Source: Acidobacteriota bacterium
GTDB lineage: Bacteria; Acidobacteriota; Thermoanaerobaculia; Gp7-AA8
DNA length: 64,000 nucleotides
Assembly (NCBI GenBank): GCA_021325515.1
Contig: JAJPHC010000054.1
Span: 1-64,000 of the forward strand
Direction of reading: 5' to 3'
Under the pieces are notes generated by a model that was not told the origin of the DNA, did no database searches, and saw nothing but the letters and a program-made list of their open reading frames with translations. Below, in pieces: positions 53,575 to 62,849 of the stretch (positions are counted from its first letter, which is position 1; every line of letters starts with the position of its first letter). The position numbers and the translations under genes were made by a program.

Positions 53575-54357
53575 ATGGATCTCGATCGTTACCTGGAACG
53601 GCTCGGGCTGACGCCTCCGCTTCCGCCGGCGATCGGCACGCTCTGCCGGATTCACGTCGCGCATCTCGCGGCATTCACGTTCAACAACCTCGAGATCCAG
53701 CGCGGCGGAATCATTCGTACCGATCCCGATTCCGTCGCCGCCAAATTCTTAGGCCCCTACGGCGGCGGCTATTGCTTCGAACAGAACACGCTGCTCGGTG
53801 AAGCGCTCCGCCGGCTCGGATTCGAGGTCACCACGCACCTCGGCCGCGTCGGCGCGGATCGCGCGCTGAATCACATGCTCCTGCGCGTCGTGATCGACGG
53901 GCAACCATGGCTCGCCGACGTGGGCTTCGGCGGCGAAGGTCTCCTCGAACCGATCCCGCTCGTCGACGGCGCACGCTCCGACCAGAATGGAGCCGGCTAT
54001 TCACTTCGCCGTGAGAACGCGCACTGGATTCTGACGATGCACTACGGCGACGTGACCGAAGAGCTCTATCGCTTCAGCGATCTCGCGTTCACGGCCGAGG
54101 ACGTCGCGATGGCGAACTACTACATCGCGACACATCCGAGCTCGATCTTCGCACGCACGCTGACGATCCAGCGCGTAACGCCGGAGGAGCGGTTGATCCT
54201 CCGCCCCACCGTCATCACGCGCTACCGGCAAGGCGTGCGCACCGACACACCGATCGAGCCGTCCGACCTTCGGCGCCACGCACGTGAGCTGTTCGGAATC
54301 GACCTCGGCGACGAGCCGCTGCTCTTCGAAACGCTCGCGACGAATTCTCCGAGTTAG
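53575..54357 (+). CDS. Arylamine N-acetyltransferase
   Basis: 260 residues from the ATG at 53575. Catalytic triad visible: C67 in YGGGYCFEQN (usual RGGxCxExN), H100 in LNHMLLRV and D115 in LADVGFGG. The N-terminal MDLDRYLERLGL and FNNLEI segments are typical. It transfers acetyl from acetyl-CoA to aromatic amines or hydrazines, or uses other acyl-CoAs. Divergent from the aldo/keto reductase; overlaps the convergent S10 gene by 4 bases. Confidence 0.93.
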   Translation: MDLDRYLERLGLTPPLPPAIGTLCRIHVAHLAAFTFNNLEIQRGGIIRTDPDSVAAKFLGPYGGGYCFEQNTLLGEALRRLGFEVTTHLGRVGADRALNHMLLRVVIDGQPWLADVGFGGEGLLEPIPLVDGARSDQNGAGYSLRRENAHWILTMHYGDVTEELYRFSDLAFTAEDVAMANYYIATHPSSIFARTLTIQRVTPEERLILRPTVITRYRQGVRTDTPIEPSDLRRHARELFGIDLGDEPLLFETLATNSPS

Positions 54358-55865
54358 CGCCCTTTTTCGATGAACTTCACGACGTCATTCGAAAGCGACT
54401 CGGCTGACGGCCGGTGCAGATACATCATGTGCCCGCCCGGGTAGTCGTGGAGCTCGATCCGCTCCGCGTCGATGCCGCTGTGCTCCAGCATGTATTTCAG
54501 CGCGAAGTACGACGTCACGAGGTCGTTGTAGCCGCCGCAGGCGAACACGCGCAGCGATTCATTGTCCTTCGTCGCCTGCGCGAGCGAGCCGGTGACATCG
54601 ACGAAGCCGGCAAACGCGTGGCGCCCGGCCGCAGGCCGCTTCCACTTCTGATTCGCGCTGCGGTTCGAGCCGACGTAGCGCTTGTCGAAATCGACGCCGA
54701 GCTCGTTGCGCAGATAGCTCTGGAATGACGTGATGTAGATCGGACCCGTCTTCGCCTCGAAGGGATCGTTGTTCGATTCGGAGGCCACGTTGTCGATCTC
54801 GTTCTGCTCGTAACGGCCGTCGAGCATGCCGATCGTCTTCCCCTGATCGCGCAGCAGCTCCTTCGCGAAGCGGAACGCGTTCACGCGCAGATTGCTGCGG
54901 AGGATGTAGTCCTTCGACAGACCGGTGTAGCGATGGAGCTTCTCCGCGACGCGGTCCTTCTCCCCTTTCTCGATCCGATCGCCGCGGAACAGCGCAACGA
55001 GATACTCGCTGCCCGCGAACTGCTCGACCTCGCGCAGCAGCGTGTCGAGATCCTTCCAGTTGTCCGGCAATTTCTTGTGGTAATACGCGGTCGCGGCGAG
55101 CGCCGGCAGCGTGGTCGCGAAGCTCTGATCATTTCCTTCGACGATGAAGGGCAGCGTCGCGAGATTGAGCGCCGGCGAGATGAGCACCACGCCGTTCAGC
55201 CCCACGCCGAGATCGGCGAGGCGCGGCAGGAGCAGCGACGTGCGAATCCCGCCGTAGCTCTCGCCGAGGATGTACTTCGGCGAGTTCCAGCGATTGTGCT
55301 GCGTGATGAAGGTGCGGAGGAACTCCGCGACGGAGTCGGCATCCTCATCGTAGCCCCAGAAATCCTCATCCTTCTTGTCGCCGGCCGCGCGGCTGTAACC
55401 GGTGCCGACGGGATCGACGAACACGAGATCGGTTGCGCGGAAGATCGTCGAAGGGTTGTCGCGCAGCTTGTACGGCGGCGCGCCCGGATCCTGCGCGTCG
55501 CTCGGAATGTCGATCACCTTCGGACCGACGAGGCCGAAGTGAAGGAAGACGGACGCCGATCCCGGACCGCCGTTGAAGACGAAGGTGATCGGCCGCGTTT
55601 CGAAATTCGTGACGCCGTCTTTCGCGTAGGAGATGGTGAAGAACTTCGCAGTGTTCTTCCCTTCCGCATCCTTGAGATAGATCTCCTCGGCCGTGGAGGT
55701 GTACGCGAGATCCCCCGTACCGAGATGCACCTTGTGCTGCCGGACGAACTTCACCGGCTCGGCATCTTTCTCACTCTTCTTCGCCTCGGCCTTCGTTTCT
55801 TCGCCGAGAAGGGGCAGCGCAAGAAAGAGCATCGACAGAGCAGTCGCGAGGAAACGCTTGATCAT
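54354..55865 (-). CDS. S10 serine carboxypeptidase family protein, exported
   Basis: 503 residues with signal peptide MIKRFLATALSMLFLALPLLG. Oxyanion motif FNGGPGSAS, nucleophile Ser in LGESYGGIRTS, Asp in CGGYNDLVTSY and His in YPGGHMMY. VFVDPVGTGYSRA is family-typical. It would remove C-terminal residues from peptides outside the cytoplasm, complementing the S8, S9, S46 and M13 peptidases in the window. Confidence 0.93.
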   Translation of the reverse strand: MIKRFLATALSMLFLALPLLGEETKAEAKKSEKDAEPVKFVRQHKVHLGTGDLAYTSTAEEIYLKDAEGKNTAKFFTISYAKDGVTNFETRPITFVFNGGPGSASVFLHFGLVGPKVIDIPSDAQDPGAPPYKLRDNPSTIFRATDLVFVDPVGTGYSRAAGDKKDEDFWGYDEDADSVAEFLRTFITQHNRWNSPKYILGESYGGIRTSLLLPRLADLGVGLNGVVLISPALNLATLPFIVEGNDQSFATTLPALAATAYYHKKLPDNWKDLDTLLREVEQFAGSEYLVALFRGDRIEKGEKDRVAEKLHRYTGLSKDYILRSNLRVNAFRFAKELLRDQGKTIGMLDGRYEQNEIDNVASESNNDPFEAKTGPIYITSFQSYLRNELGVDFDKRYVGSNRSANQKWKRPAAGRHAFAGFVDVTGSLAQATKDNESLRVFACGGYNDLVTSYFALKYMLEHSGIDAERIELHDYPGGHMMYLHRPSAESLSNDVVKFIEKGR

Positions 55866-55991
55866 CGCGGGAGTATACGGATGCGATCAGGCCCAAACGC
55901 CGAAACCTCGTCAACATACGGTAGACATTTGTGCAGTGCGGTTCCGAGCCCGCGAGACGCGGCATCTCGTGCGGCATGCCAGAATGCGCCA

Positions 55992-57896
55992 ATGCCACGC
56001 GTGCTCCTCGCGTTTCTCATGTTCGCGCTGCCGCTCCTCGCACAGGAGCCGCGGCCGGTTCCGGTCGCGCCGCGCATCTTCACCGATCCGGAGGGAACGG
56101 CCCTCTCGCTCGCGTGGCGTTACGAGGCAGGAGACGGCGAAGGACGCGAGCAGCCCGCATTCGACGACAGCCGCTGGCGTTGCGTGAAACCTGCGCTCGA
56201 CCCAAAGGAATCGCCCCGCTGGGAAGGCGCCGGCTGGTTCCGCCGCCATCTCATGATCGATCCAGCGCTGCGCGACCGCCTCGTTGCGCTGCGCCTGCAA
56301 TGCCCCGGCATCGCGCAGGTCTTTCTCGATGGCCAGCTCGTGATCTCCACGAAGCCTGCGCTTCCCGAGGTTCCTGCAAACCGCAGCGAGTCGTGTCTGA
56401 TCCGGCTCGTCCCCGGCCATCACGTGCTCGCGGTGCACTACGTCTATCCATTGACTGCACCACGGCCCAAAGGCCCGATCGGCTTCGAGATCCTTCTTGC
56501 CGATCCGCAGTTGAAACCTGAGCCTCCGCCGACGAACCTGCAGATCGGCATTCGATCGGCGCTCGTCGCGATTCCGCTCTTCCTCGTCTTCCTGCACCTC
56601 ACGCTCTATTTCTTCGACCGCCACGCGCGGGAGCACCTCTTCTACGCGATCGAGATGCTGGCCTTCGCATTTCTGGTCCTGCACGATTCGCGTGGGATGC
56701 TCTTCCCGGAGAGCGGGACGATCGCGGATCGATCCGTCGGCGGCGCGGCAATCGTCGTCATTCTCTTTTCGCTACTGACCTACTACGCGGTCCGCACCGA
56801 GCGAATGCCGAGGATGTGGCGCGTCATGGTGGCCGTGGCGGTGGTGCTCTTCGCGGCCAGCTACATCGTCTCGAGCTCGGCCGCGCAGTATCTATGGATG
56901 GCGTTCTTCGTCGCTACCAACATCGAGATCGTTCGCGTCGAGCGCACGGTCAAGACAGTGACGCGCCGCGGCAACGCATTCGTGCGCGCTGCATTCGCCG
57001 TCGTCTTTCTCGCCATTACGCTGCAGATCCTGATCAATTTCCGGCTGATTCAACCGATCGGCGGAATTCACGACATCTACATCGTCGCGATCATCGCGCT
57101 CGCGGCGGGCATGTCGCTTTACCTGGCGCGCACGATGGGAGATCGCCGGATCGCCTCCCTCGAGAATGAGCGCAAGACCTCGGAGCTCACACGCGCGAGA
57201 AACCTGCAGCTCTCGATGCTGCCGCGCGAACTGCCGCGCGTCCCGCGGCTCGACATCGCCGCCGCGACCATCCCTGCCGCGGAGGTCGGCGGCGATTACT
57301 ACGACGTCCGCCTGCGCAATGATGGTGCTCTGCTCTTCGCATTCGGAGACGCCACCGGCCACGGCCTCGCCGCCGGCATCGTCGTCACCGCCGCGAAGGC
57401 GCTCTTCACATCGCTGCCGCCCGAGGGTTCGCTCAGCGACTACCTAGCGATCTGCGACCGCACGATGCGTGCGATGCAACTGCCCGATCTGCGGATGTGC
57501 CTTTCGCTCGCGTCGATCTCGCCGGCCGAGATTCGCGTCGCATCCGCGGCGATGCCGCCCGTGCTCATCCATCGCGCGTCATCCGGCAGCGTCGAAGAGC
57601 TGGGAGCCGGCGGCCTTCCGCTCGGCAGCCGCCTCCTGCCTCCCTATCCCGAACAACGCGCACCACTCGCAGAAGGCGACACGGTTCTCTTCGCCACCGA
57701 TGGGTTCGCGGAGCAGACGGCGGCGAGCGGCCAGCAGTTCGGTTACGCGAACGTCGCCAGGGCCTTTGCGAGCGCGGCGACCGAACCGGGCGCCGCTGCG
57801 ATCGTCGAGCGGCTCACCGCGGCGGCGGCCCAGTTTCGCGGAGCCTGCGCGCAGGAAGATGACCTGACGTTCGTCGTCGTCCGCGTTACGAGCTGA
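55992..57896 (+). CDS. SpoIIE-type PP2C phosphatase with extracytoplasmic and 7-TM sensor region
   Basis: 634 residues from the ATG at 55992. Signal peptide MPRVLLAFLMFALPLLA; a beta-sandwich, galactose-binding-like domain (about 30-175, DDSRWRCVKPA, WFRRHLMID) precedes about seven membrane segments (about 188-385), as in 7TMR-DISM receptors. A short linker then leads to the SpoIIE phosphatase domain (about 425-630: EVGGDYYDV, FGDATGHGLAAGIV, LFATDGFAEQTA, EDDLTFVVVRV) with its metal-binding Asp residues. It probably dephosphorylates an anti-sigma antagonist in response to an external ligand; no such partner is adjacent. Confidence 0.9.
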   Translation: MPRVLLAFLMFALPLLAQEPRPVPVAPRIFTDPEGTALSLAWRYEAGDGEGREQPAFDDSRWRCVKPALDPKESPRWEGAGWFRRHLMIDPALRDRLVALRLQCPGIAQVFLDGQLVISTKPALPEVPANRSESCLIRLVPGHHVLAVHYVYPLTAPRPKGPIGFEILLADPQLKPEPPPTNLQIGIRSALVAIPLFLVFLHLTLYFFDRHAREHLFYAIEMLAFAFLVLHDSRGMLFPESGTIADRSVGGAAIVVILFSLLTYYAVRTERMPRMWRVMVAVAVVLFAASYIVSSSAAQYLWMAFFVATNIEIVRVERTVKTVTRRGNAFVRAAFAVVFLAITLQILINFRLIQPIGGIHDIYIVAIIALAAGMSLYLARTMGDRRIASLENERKTSELTRARNLQLSMLPRELPRVPRLDIAAATIPAAEVGGDYYDVRLRNDGALLFAFGDATGHGLAAGIVVTAAKALFTSLPPEGSLSDYLAICDRTMRAMQLPDLRMCLSLASISPAEIRVASAAMPPVLIHRASSGSVEELGAGGLPLGSRLLPPYPEQRAPLAEGDTVLFATDGFAEQTAASGQQFGYANVARAFASAATEPGAAAIVERLTAAAAQFRGACAQEDDLTFVVVRVTS

Positions 57897-57902
57897 CCTG
57901 CG

Positions 57903-58463
57903 TCATCGCGCCGCGGCGATCCGGTCTGCGAGCTGCCCGAGCGCCTGCGCGGTTCCCATCGCCACGTTCGAACTGTCGAGCGAAGGAATCGCGACGGCGA
58001 TCGTCTCGTGATGCGCCACATGATCCAGCGTCCAGCGCGCATCGAGCGTCACCTTCGAATCCGGCCCGGCGGAAAGATCTTCGAAGATGACATCGACCGG
58101 CCGCACGGCAGCGGGTTTCGTCTCGCCCGGAAGAACGATCATTCCCTCCGGCAGCCGCGCCGCAAGATCGAACGCCAGCGTATGCAGCACCAGCTCTTTG
58201 AACCCTGATGACCAGAGCTGGTTCGAGCGGACGTCGAGCTGTTGATTCGCACTGCGCACCACGATCTCGCGACGGTCGAATCCCGGCGGCAGCTCGATCG
58301 ACTCGATCCCGATCGGCGTGCCGCGAGCAGCAACCTTCGCCCCCGCGATGCGATCCAGCGTGTAGATCTCGTTCTTCGTTCGCGAGAAGAAGGAGCAGGA
58401 ACAGAGCAGAAACAACAGCATCGCACCGCAAGCCCGAGCGACCGCGCAACCGCGTAACCTCAT
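57903..58463 (-). CDS. pqiC: PqiC-type outer-membrane lipoprotein
   Basis: 186 residues from the ATG at 58463, which overlaps the pqiB stop (ATGA). Lipoprotein signal MRLRGCAVARACGAMLLFLLC ends at a Cys near residue 21 or 23. The mature part matches the ABC-type transport auxiliary (PqiC/YmbA) family, with IESIELPPGFDRREIVVR, LDVRSNQLWSSGFKE and a C-terminal helix LGQLADRIAA. It anchors the PqiB needle to the outer membrane in the known system. Confidence 0.85.
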   Translation of the reverse strand: MRLRGCAVARACGAMLLFLLCSCSFFSRTKNEIYTLDRIAGAKVAARGTPIGIESIELPPGFDRREIVVRSANQQLDVRSNQLWSSGFKELVLHTLAFDLAARLPEGMIVLPGETKPAAVRPVDVIFEDLSAGPDSKVTLDARWTLDHVAHHETIAVAIPSLDSSNVAMGTAQALGQLADRIAAAR

Positions 58464-60115
58464 CGTTTCCCTCTCCCCTTCAGCAGTGCATCGGGATTCT
58501 CGTCGAGATAGTCGGCAAGCGCGCGAACCGATGTCGCCGCGCGCGTCAGCTCTTCGATGAGCGTGCCGAGGTCGTAGTTCTGGCGCGGAGCCGTAGCCAT
58601 GAGTTGTTGCGCGCGCGCCGAAGCCTGCTCCGCGGAGGCCGCCGTATTGCGGAGACTCGAAACGATCGGCCCGATGTTCTCGCGCGTCGTCGCCGCAACC
58701 TTCTGCACGTCGGCTAACGACGCGTTCAAGCGATGCAGACTCTCCTCCAGCGCCGGATCCTTCACCAGCTTGTCGATGCGCGCGGTGGTGCTCCGCAGAT
58801 TGCCGGCGATCTCCTCGATCGGCAGGTTGTCGATCCGCGCCGCGATCCGATTCAGCGAGCCGAGCGCACCTTCGATGCCGTTGCCGGCGGATGCGGCGGG
58901 AATCACCGGCGGCTCCGTGTTCACGACGAGCCGTCCGCTGCCCGGCGTGCCGGTCATCTCCAGCGAGATCCCGCTTGCACCCGGCAGCACGAGGCTCGTC
59001 GACAACGTCGCGCGCAAGCCCTTCTGAACGAGCTTCGACAGGACGTCGTTCATCTCCGCGCGCAACTCTTCGCGCGTTGCGGGAATCGGCAGCTCCAGCT
59101 TGCGCGGATCGATCTCGAACGTGACCGGCGTCTCGAGGCTCGCAGTCGCCGGCACGTAGCGCAGCCGTACATCGCGCACATGTCCGACCTCGATCCCACG
59201 GAGGAACACCGGCGTTCCCGCAGCGAGGCCGCGCACAGGCCCGGTGAAATACGTCGCGTACGTGAGTTGCGCGCCTTCCGTCCACGCCATCGCCGCAGCC
59301 TCGGACTCATACAAATCGAAGTGCGTATTCGAGGGCACCTCGGCGCCGGCGAACAACTCGGGCGTGTAGAAACCGATCGGCGCATTCAACAGCGAGCCGA
59401 GCGACATCCCCGACATCGACACACCGCCGCCTCCGAGGGAAACATTCAATCCGCCGCCACGCCAGAAGCGCGTGCTTTGCCGCACCTGATTCGCGAAGCG
59501 ATCCACGATGAAGAGGTGAATCATCGTGATGCCGCGCTTCTGATCGTATTCCGCACCGAGGACGCTGCCCACGCGCAGTCCCTGGTACTGAACCGGCGAT
59601 CCAACCGCGAGAGCGCCGAGTCCCCGCGCCTCGAGGATGATCACCTTCCCCTTCTCCGGCGGCGCAAGCACCGGTGCGTATTCCTGCCCGACGAACTCGC
59701 TCGTCTGGTCGCCGCTGCCGGGCGCCATGGCCACATACGTTCCCGACAGAAGTCCGCCGAGGCCGCCGCCTTCGAGTCCCGGCTCGACGATCCAGAACTG
59801 CGTGCCCTTGCGGAGCGCGTGATTCATCGCAGCGTCCATCGAGATGCGGACGACGACCTGCCCGAGGTCTTCGTCGATCGTGATCTTCTGCACGGTGCCG
59901 ACTTTCGCCCCCCGATAGCGCACCGGACTGTAGCGATCGAGCCCGCGCGCATTCGCGAAGCGCACCGTGATGTCGCCGCCGCCGAAGAAGCCGTAGCGGA
60001 TGACGAGGAATCCCGCGATGAAAATCGCCAGCGCCGGCACGAGCCACACCAGCGGCGTCCACTTCGCGGTGTGCACGTGCGCGCGCGGCGGCTCTTCCTC
60101 GCGATAGTTGCTCAC
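58460..60115 (-). CDS. pqiB: PqiB-type MCE protein with three MCE domains
   Basis: About 551 residues from the GTG at 60115, which gives a GTGA overlap with pqiA (a GTG at 60139 is also possible). One N-terminal membrane segment (WTPLVWLVPALAIFIAGFLV), then three MCE domains (about 40-130, 155-260 and 275-390; ITVRFANARGLDRYSPVRYRG, VIILEARGLGALAVGSPVQY and FTGPVRGLAAGTPVFLRG mark their starts). A long coiled-coil tail (about 430-545) forms the periplasm-spanning needle. Thought to move lipids between inner and outer membrane. Confidence 0.93.
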   Translation of the reverse strand: MSNYREEEPPRAHVHTAKWTPLVWLVPALAIFIAGFLVIRYGFFGGGDITVRFANARGLDRYSPVRYRGAKVGTVQKITIDEDLGQVVVRISMDAAMNHALRKGTQFWIVEPGLEGGGLGGLLSGTYVAMAPGSGDQTSEFVGQEYAPVLAPPEKGKVIILEARGLGALAVGSPVQYQGLRVGSVLGAEYDQKRGITMIHLFIVDRFANQVRQSTRFWRGGGLNVSLGGGGVSMSGMSLGSLLNAPIGFYTPELFAGAEVPSNTHFDLYESEAAAMAWTEGAQLTYATYFTGPVRGLAAGTPVFLRGIEVGHVRDVRLRYVPATASLETPVTFEIDPRKLELPIPATREELRAEMNDVLSKLVQKGLRATLSTSLVLPGASGISLEMTGTPGSGRLVVNTEPPVIPAASAGNGIEGALGSLNRIAARIDNLPIEEIAGNLRSTTARIDKLVKDPALEESLHRLNASLADVQKVAATTRENIGPIVSSLRNTAASAEQASARAQQLMATAPRQNYDLGTLIEELTRAATSVRALADYLDENPDALLKGRGKR

Positions 60116-61320
60116 CGCACTTCTCCCGCCGTCCGCCACATGAACTTCGGCTCGAAGAGGCGAACGGCAAGCATCATCAGCGCGATCACGGCAAAGAGCG
60201 GCGTCGCGCCGGGACCGGCGACGATGTCATCGATGCCGCGGTAATTGATGATCGGCGCCGCAATCGCAGCGACGAAGGGAAGGATCATCGGCCAGCGCAC
60301 GAGGCGGCGCAGCAGGCGATAGGTGCGCGTGCGCCGCACGAGTCCCTCGCGGTGCGGAAAGCGGACTCGCAGAAGGAGCCACGTCATGCCGGTCAGCACG
60401 GACAGCGGAATGGCGACGCCGGCGACGAGCACGATCACGCCGATCTGCCAGTAGCCGCGGTCCGCCAGCAACTGCACGGTGCCGAGGACCGTGTGCTCGA
60501 GCACGCCGGCAAGGTTCTCGTTGACCATGATGGCCGCGGCGTACGCCGGAATGCATAGCGGCACCGCCGCTGCCACCGCGGCCATCGCCGGCGCCCATCG
60601 TTTCCTGATCGAGCGGTCTAACGTTCCGCCGCACCTCGGGCATGCGTCGCCCGCGGCGCGCTCGGTGACGACGAGCTCGCACACGTCGCATGAGGTGAAG
60701 TGCTGCATCGGAGGAACCGCGCGATCCGGAAGGATCTCGCTCCACACTGTGCGGCGATCGAGTGCGCGATCGCCGAGGACGACGAGACAGGCCACCGCGA
60801 TGTAGAACCACGCACCGATCCCCAGCTCGACTTCGGCCGAGATCCCGGCGCGGTAGTAGGCGACGAGGCCCGCGATGACGACGACGTCGGTCAGACTCCA
60901 AATGCGCAGCTCTTCGCTGTAGCGGAAGAGCCGGCCGAGATGCGGAATCGGCGTGCCGAATCGCAACGAGCCGAGCACGAGAGTCTGGAGCGTCGCGCGC
61001 AGAAACGGAAAAAGGAGCGCGAAGAAGAGAAAGCCGAAGGCGAAAGGAAACCAGACCTCGCCGTAAATCACCGCGACGCTGGAAACGAGCCGGCTCTGCT
61101 GGAAGACGAGATTCCTGATCGTGGATTGCATCAGCGGCAGGAACACCGCCGGCCAGATGAGGATCATCACGGCGATCGCACAGACGAGGCTGACTTCGAT
61201 GCTCACCGCCGTGCGCCGCGCGATCAGCCGGTCACAGCGGTGGCATTCCGCAGTAGCGTGGTCCGGCAACTCCGGCAGAGCCTGCATGCTGCCGCAGTCG
61301 GCGCAAACGATCATCGACAT
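60112..61320 (-). CDS. pqiA: PqiA-type integral membrane protein
   Basis: About 402 residues from the ATG at 61320. Two cytoplasmic zinc-ribbon-like Cys clusters, each before a membrane block (CADCGSMQ...CHRC near the N-terminus; CDVCELVV...CPRCGG near residue 235), and two sets of about four membrane segments, the duplicated PqiA topology. It heads the pqiABC operon. The gap upstream carries the 11-unit heptamer repeat. Confidence 0.93.
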   Translation of the reverse strand: MSMIVCADCGSMQALPELPDHATAECHRCDRLIARRTAVSIEVSLVCAIAVMILIWPAVFLPLMQSTIRNLVFQQSRLVSSVAVIYGEVWFPFAFGFLFFALLFPFLRATLQTLVLGSLRFGTPIPHLGRLFRYSEELRIWSLTDVVVIAGLVAYYRAGISAEVELGIGAWFYIAVACLVVLGDRALDRRTVWSEILPDRAVPPMQHFTSCDVCELVVTERAAGDACPRCGGTLDRSIRKRWAPAMAAVAAAVPLCIPAYAAAIMVNENLAGVLEHTVLGTVQLLADRGYWQIGVIVLVAGVAIPLSVLTGMTWLLLRVRFPHREGLVRRTRTYRLLRRLVRWPMILPFVAAIAAPIINYRGIDDIVAGPGATPLFAVIALMMLAVRLFEPKFMWRTAGEVR

Positions 61321-61392
61321 CAGGCGGAGCGGAGTGCAAGACGAATGCTGAGCCGGAGCGATCAGCGGAAAAAGTGCACGAGATAAACTGCT

Positions 61393-61476
61393 CACTCATC
61401 ACTCGTCACTCATCACTCGTCACTCATCACTCGTCACTCATCACTCGTCACTCATCACTCATCACTCGTCCCTCGC
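61393..61476. repeat. Heptanucleotide tandem repeat CACTC(A/G)T, 11 units
   Basis: Eleven consecutive 7-base units, mostly alternating CACTCAT and CACTCGT (61393-61469), plus one degenerate unit. It lies between the divergent pqiA and lysyltransferase genes and ends 3 bases before the latter's ATG. It is the reverse complement of the heptamer at 17217-17258. Confidence 0.92.
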
Positions 61477-61478
61477 CC

Positions 61479-62804
61479 ATGCCTCTGCTCGATCTTCTGA
61501 AGCGCCACGGCTGGAACGCAACCTCGTTTCAATCGGTCGAATCCGACTTCGAACATTGGTTCGATGACGACGCTGCGGTCGCCTACATCGACACGGGAGG
61601 TGCCTGGGTCGTCGCCGGGTCGCCCATCGCCGCGATCGGCCGCGTCCGCGAGGTTGCGGCGCGATTCATCGCGGCAGCGCATGCGCGGAAGAAGCGCGTC
61701 GCGTTCTTCGCCGTGGAACCGAGATTTCTCGACGCGACGGGACTTCCTGCGATTCAGATCGGCGAACAGCCGTGGTGGGATCCGCGAAAGTGGGAAGAGC
61801 TCCATCGCGGACATCGCAGCTTCCGCGAGCAGTTGCGGCGCGCCCGCCGGAAAGGCGCGACCGTGGAGCGCATCACGCCGGCCGCGGCATGCGGAGACAT
61901 GCGGCCCGAGCTCGAGCGGCTCATTCAGCGCTGGCTCGCATCGAGGATGATGCCTCCGATGTCATTCCTCGTCGCGCTCGAGCCCTTCGTCGAAGCGGGC
62001 GAGCGCCGCTATTACGTCGCGAGAGCCGGCGAATCGGCGATCGGCTTTCTCGTCGCGGTTCCCGTGTACGACCGCGGCGGCTGGTTCTTCGAGGACATCA
62101 TCCGCTCCCCTGCCGCGCCGAACGGAACCGCGGAGTTGCTGATCGATGCGGCCATGCGCGATGCCGCCAGCGACGGATGCCCGTTCGTCACCCTCGGCCT
62201 TGCACCACTCGCGGGAGAGAAGCGCTGGCTGCAGGTGACGCGCTGGCTGATGCGCGGCTTCTACAACTTCGAAGGGCTTCGGTCGTTCAAAGCGAAGCTC
62301 CGGCCCCACGGCTGGACTCCGATCCATCTCGCATGGCCCGCCGGACGGACCGCAGCCGGCTCGCTCTTCGACGCGCTCGATGCCTTTGCCGGCGGACACA
62401 TCTTCCGCTTCACGCTGCGCGCCGTGCTACGCGCCCCGGCGCCGATGCTCGCCACGCTCGGAATGCTCCTGATCCCCTGGACGATCGTCATGAGCCTCGC
62501 CGAGACGAGACGCTGGTTCCCCTCGCGATTCGTGCAGCTCTCGTGGTGCCTGTTCGACATCGCGATGTCGTCGGCGCTGCTCTCATTGAGCGCGCGATGG
62601 CGGCGGCCCCTCGCGATCGCGGCCTGCGCAGCAGCGGCCGCCGACGGCATCCTCACCACGGCCCAGGCCGTCACGTACAACGCGCGGAAGTTGCGCGGCG
62701 TGCGCGACGCGCTGATCATCGCCGCCGCGATTGCAGCCCCGCTCGCCGCCGCAGCGATTCTGTTTGGCGGATTGAAACATCGTTCGGCCTCGATTCAGGA
62801 ATGA
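61479..62804 (+). CDS. Phosphatidylglycerol lysyltransferase-domain (DUF2156) membrane protein
   Basis: 441 residues from the ATG at 61479. The N-terminal GNAT-like DUF2156 domain (about 1-300) has WWDPRKWEELHRGHRSFREQLRRARRKG and FVTLGLAPLAGEKRWL, matching the catalytic half of MprF-type enzymes. The C-terminal region (about 320-435) has several membrane segments, reversing the usual MprF order (membrane part first). It may aminoacylate phospholipids or another acceptor. Divergent from pqiABC, a lipid transport system. Confidence 0.8.
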   Translation: MPLLDLLKRHGWNATSFQSVESDFEHWFDDDAAVAYIDTGGAWVVAGSPIAAIGRVREVAARFIAAAHARKKRVAFFAVEPRFLDATGLPAIQIGEQPWWDPRKWEELHRGHRSFREQLRRARRKGATVERITPAAACGDMRPELERLIQRWLASRMMPPMSFLVALEPFVEAGERRYYVARAGESAIGFLVAVPVYDRGGWFFEDIIRSPAAPNGTAELLIDAAMRDAASDGCPFVTLGLAPLAGEKRWLQVTRWLMRGFYNFEGLRSFKAKLRPHGWTPIHLAWPAGRTAAGSLFDALDAFAGGHIFRFTLRAVLRAPAPMLATLGMLLIPWTIVMSLAETRRWFPSRFVQLSWCLFDIAMSSALLSLSARWRRPLAIAACAAAAADGILTTAQAVTYNARKLRGVRDALIIAAAIAAPLAAAAILFGGLKHRSASIQE

Positions 62805-62849
62805 TGCGCAGCGGTATCGCGCGTAATGCAGAAAGTCCTATTCAAAACC

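Noticed and set aside
54933-55991. In-frame upstream extension of the SpoIIE-type phosphatase
   Set aside because: The extension is antisense to the S10 peptidase and lacks motifs. The ATG at 55992 begins a clean signal peptide.
58464-59285. In-frame upstream extension of the PqiC lipoprotein frame
   Set aside because: It lies within pqiB in another frame and is Arg-rich noise. The ATG at 58463 begins a lipoprotein signal and overlaps the pqiB stop.
61393-61476. CRISPR array
   Set aside because: Units are 7 bases and contiguous with no spacers, and there are no cas genes.
61374-61478. N-terminal extension of the lysyltransferase-domain protein with His-Ser-Ser-Leu-Ile-Thr repeats
   Set aside because: It is simply the translation of the CACTC(A/G)T heptamer array. 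The homologous protein begins at the ATG at 61479.
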